A program made the translations under genes and the position numbers. This document shows, one piece after another, positions 6,348-7,662 of a stretch of DNA of 7,662 nt. The notes beneath the pieces were generated by a model. It saw only the letters and a program-made list of their open reading frames with translations, was not told the DNA's origin and did no database searches. Origin of the DNA: Clostridia bacterium (GTDB lineage Bacteria > Bacillota > Clostridia > Oscillospirales > Acutalibacteraceae); assembly GCA_017424125.1 (NCBI GenBank), contig JAFPBM010000025.1:1-7662 (forward strand), in the 5' to 3' direction. How positions within the stretch are numbered: the stretch's first letter is position 1; the number at the start of each line of letters is the position of its first letter.

Positions 6348-6376
6348 ATTATATATGCGAATAGCACATTTGTCAA
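6348..6376 (-). promoter_or_regulatory. Consensus sigma-A promoter of yceD-rpmF
   Basis: On the minus strand TTGACA (6371-6376) and TATAAT (6348-6353) are both perfect and separated by exactly 17 bp. Transcription should start near 6341, about 22 bases before the yceD GTG. This is the strongest promoter in the window, as expected for a ribosomal-protein operon. Confidence 0.93.
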
Positions 6377-6390
6377 GGATTTATTTTAAT

Positions 6391-6425
6391 AAAAATGAGG
6401 CTGCAATAAAGCAGCCTCGTTTTTT
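6391..6425. terminator. Intrinsic terminator after the P-loop gene
   Basis: A perfect 8-bp stem, GAGGCTGC (6397-6404) with GCAGCCTC (6411-6418), loop AATAAA, flanked by A's on the left and TTTTTT on the right, so it can act on both strands. On the minus strand it follows the P-loop gene stop (6429-6431) and insulates the yceD promoter, whose -35 box lies 14 bases further on. Confidence 0.9.
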
Positions 6426-6428
6426 ACG

Positions 6429-6845
6429 TTAGATTTTTTCTGCTGTTTCGAAAACTCTTGCAGGAAGTTCGCTTTCATCACACGAAATGGTGAAAATAAA
6501 CTCTGCTTTGTTCTTTGCAGAAAGTTCTTTAACTCTTGCAAGGAAATCTGCAAGTTCTTCGTAATCACGGGTGCCGATGCGAAGTGTTGCATCGCCGAAA
6601 ACGTGTGTTACGTCGTGGTTGCCTGCGCAAATTCCGCTAAGTAATGCGTAATATTCGCCGTAGCCTGATATGCTGTATTCCTTTACATCTATAAGACGAA
6701 CCTTATGACTGATATTGAAGGTGAGTGTGTCACCCAATTCAACACAAACAACGCTACCGTTTGATTCTGCTGCGGTGGTGTTTACCATGTCGATAAGTTT
6801 CTTTGTTTTACCTGAGCCTTTGTTTCCGATGATAAGTTTTATCAT
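6429..6845 (-). CDS. Small P-loop (Walker A) protein of unknown function
   Basis: A 138-residue soluble protein. The N-terminus MIKLIIGNKGSGKTKKLI is a beta strand followed by a Walker A loop, G7-x4-G12-K13-T14, so nucleotide binding is likely. A hydrophobic strand ending in acid, HVFGDA (81-86), is a candidate Walker B; AEFIFTISCDE (114-124) could be a later strand. At half the size of a normal P-loop NTPase it may be a minimal fold or need a partner. Similar short proteins occur in Clostridia, sometimes labelled PilT-like, a name with no functional support here. The ATG at 6845 has AAGGAG eight bases upstream; the longer GTG start at 6854 would lie inside that binding site and is rejected. 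It lies after pgi, 52 bases away, and before a strong terminator. Confidence 0.85.
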   Translation of the reverse strand: MIKLIIGNKGSGKTKKLIDMVNTTAAESNGSVVCVELGDTLTFNISHKVRLIDVKEYSISGYGEYYALLSGICAGNHDVTHVFGDATLRIGTRDYEELADFLARVKELSAKNKAEFIFTISCDESELPARVFETAEKI

Positions 6846-6869
6846 ACTGTCCACTCCTTTTTATTTTAA

Positions 6870-6883
6870 ACCGCCGAGGCGGT
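6870..6883 (-). other. Small GC hairpin between pgi and the P-loop gene
   Basis: On the minus strand ACCGC and GCGGT pair around CTCG, followed by TTTAAAATAAAAA. It resembles a weak terminator, but the stem is short and the T run is broken by A's. It may only reduce read-through from pgi into the P-loop gene, for which no separate promoter is evident. Confidence 0.4.
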
Positions 6884-6897
6884 AAATTTACTTTATT

Positions 6898-7662
6898 TTA
6901 AAGACGGGCTTCAAGCGCCGCTTTTTCTGCTTCGTATCCCGGTTTGCCGAGAAGCGCAAACATATTTTTCTTATACGCCTCAACGCCCGGTTGGTCAAAC
7001 GGATTTACACCGAGAACGTAGCCCGATATGGCACAAGCCTTTTCGAAGAAATAAATCAGTCTGCCTAAGTTTTCTTCATTCGCTTTGTCCATATTTATTA
7101 CAAGACTGGGAACACCGCCGTCCGAATGTGCCAAAACGGTGCCTTCGAACGCTTTGCGGTTAACGTAGGACATTGTCTTGCCCGCAAGGAAGTTGAGTCC
7201 GTCGCCGTTGTCTTCATCCTCTTTAATTACGACGTCTGCGCCACAATCGTCAATCGTGACAACCGTTTCAAAAAGCATTCGTTTGCCGTCCTGAATATAC
7301 TGTCCCATTGAATGAAGGTCGGTAGAAAAGGTAACGGATGCGGGGAAAAGACCTTTGCTGTCTTTACCCTCACTCTCGCCGTAAAGTTGTTTCCACCATT
7401 CCGACATCATAGTAAAGCGGGGTTCATAACTTACAAGAAGTTCTATATCCTTACCTCTGCGGTAAAGGGCATTGCGAAGTGCCGCATAACGATAGCAGTC
7501 GTTCTTTTCAATATCCGCATTGCTGTATTCTTCTCTTGCCTTGGCGGCACCTGCCATAAGTGCATCAATATCGGCGCCGGACACGGCAATCGGTAAAAGG
7601 CCAACTGCGGTGAGCACCGAGAAACGTCCGCCGACGTCATCGGGTATTACGAAACATTCATA
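6898..7662 (-). CDS. pgi: Glucose-6-phosphate isomerase, C-terminal 254 residues (5' end outside window)
   Basis: A cytosolic enzyme interconverting glucose 6-phosphate and fructose 6-phosphate in glycolysis and gluconeogenesis. The coding frame is open to the right edge, so the start is missing; GTG codons inside are not starts. Both PGI family signatures are present: [14 protein letters not shown] at fragment residues 8-21 and [18 protein letters not shown] at 214-231. Expected active-site residues are seen: E96 in GESEGK, H117 in TDLHSMG, and K231. The [11 protein letters not shown] block (111-121) matches the shorter bacterial form of about 450 residues, so roughly the last 55-60 percent is here. 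Downstream, 52 bases separate it from the P-loop gene. Identification is certain. Confidence 0.97.
   Translation of the reverse strand, partial: YECFVIPDDVGGRFSVLTAVGLLPIAVSGADIDALMAGAAKAREEYSNADIEKNDCYRYAALRNALYRRGKDIELLVSYEPRFTMMSEWWKQLYGESEGKDSKGLFPASVTFSTDLHSMGQYIQDGKRMLFETVVTIDDCGADVVIKEDEDNGDGLNFLAGKTMSYVNRKAFEGTVLAHSDGGVPSLVINMDKANEENLGRLIYFFEKACAISGYVLGVNPFDQPGVEAYKKNMFALLGKPGYEAEKAALEARL

Noticed and set aside
6386..6592. Minus-strand 68-codon frame near the yceD promoter.
   Set aside because: It runs through the P-loop gene in another frame and through the terminator hairpin, so it is not a plausible gene.
7615..7617. GTG at the start of the visible long pgi frame as a true start codon.
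   Set aside because: The frame continues upstream to the window edge with the first half of the PGI signature (DDVGGRFS), so this is an internal valine codon.

Overview
The window looks like ordinary chromosomal backbone of a Gram-positive bacterium of the Bacillota, most likely class Clostridia. This is inferred from three things. The first is gene order: yceD-rpmF, then a PDZ/radical SAM (DUF512) gene directly before der, plsY and gpsA. The second is the strong AGGAGG-type ribosome binding sites. The third is the sharp sigma-A-type promoters and hairpin-plus-T terminators. The genus cannot be named from this sequence. No tRNA, rRNA, CRISPR array, insertion sequence or phage gene is visible. 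Every gene but one (rpmB) lies on the minus strand, and coding density is high.

Layout read along the minus strand, from the right edge to the left. The C-terminal 254 residues of glucose-6-phosphate isomerase (pgi) come first, followed by a weak hairpin and a 138-residue P-loop protein of unknown function that ends in a strong terminator. A consensus promoter (TTGACA, 17 bp, TATAAT) then drives yceD and rpmF (ribosomal protein L32). A strong intrinsic-terminator hairpin follows rpmF. Only 26 bases later a tightly packed set begins: the PDZ/radical SAM DUF512 protein, der (ribosome-assembly GTPase), plsY (glycerol-3-phosphate acyltransferase) and gpsA (glycerol-3-phosphate dehydrogenase). It ends in a terminator that meets, tail to tail, the terminator of rpmB (ribosomal protein L28, plus strand). 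A short divergent promoter region separates rpmB from a minus-strand pair: a HAD phosphatase overlapping the start of an MFS transporter that runs off the left edge.

How the genes work together: GpsA makes sn-glycerol 3-phosphate and PlsY acylates it, which are the first steps of phospholipid synthesis. Der, L28 and L32 belong to the 50S ribosomal subunit and its assembly, so the central operon joins membrane and ribosome production. Pgi belongs to glycolysis.

Start codons were set from ribosome binding sites and promoters rather than longest reading frames. The phosphatase, DUF512 and yceD genes all appear to start with GTG. No clear undescribed system was found. The points most worth a second look are the terminator between rpmF and the DUF512-der-plsY-gpsA genes with no visible promoter after it, and two conserved-looking proteins of unknown function: the P-loop protein and the DUF512 protein.
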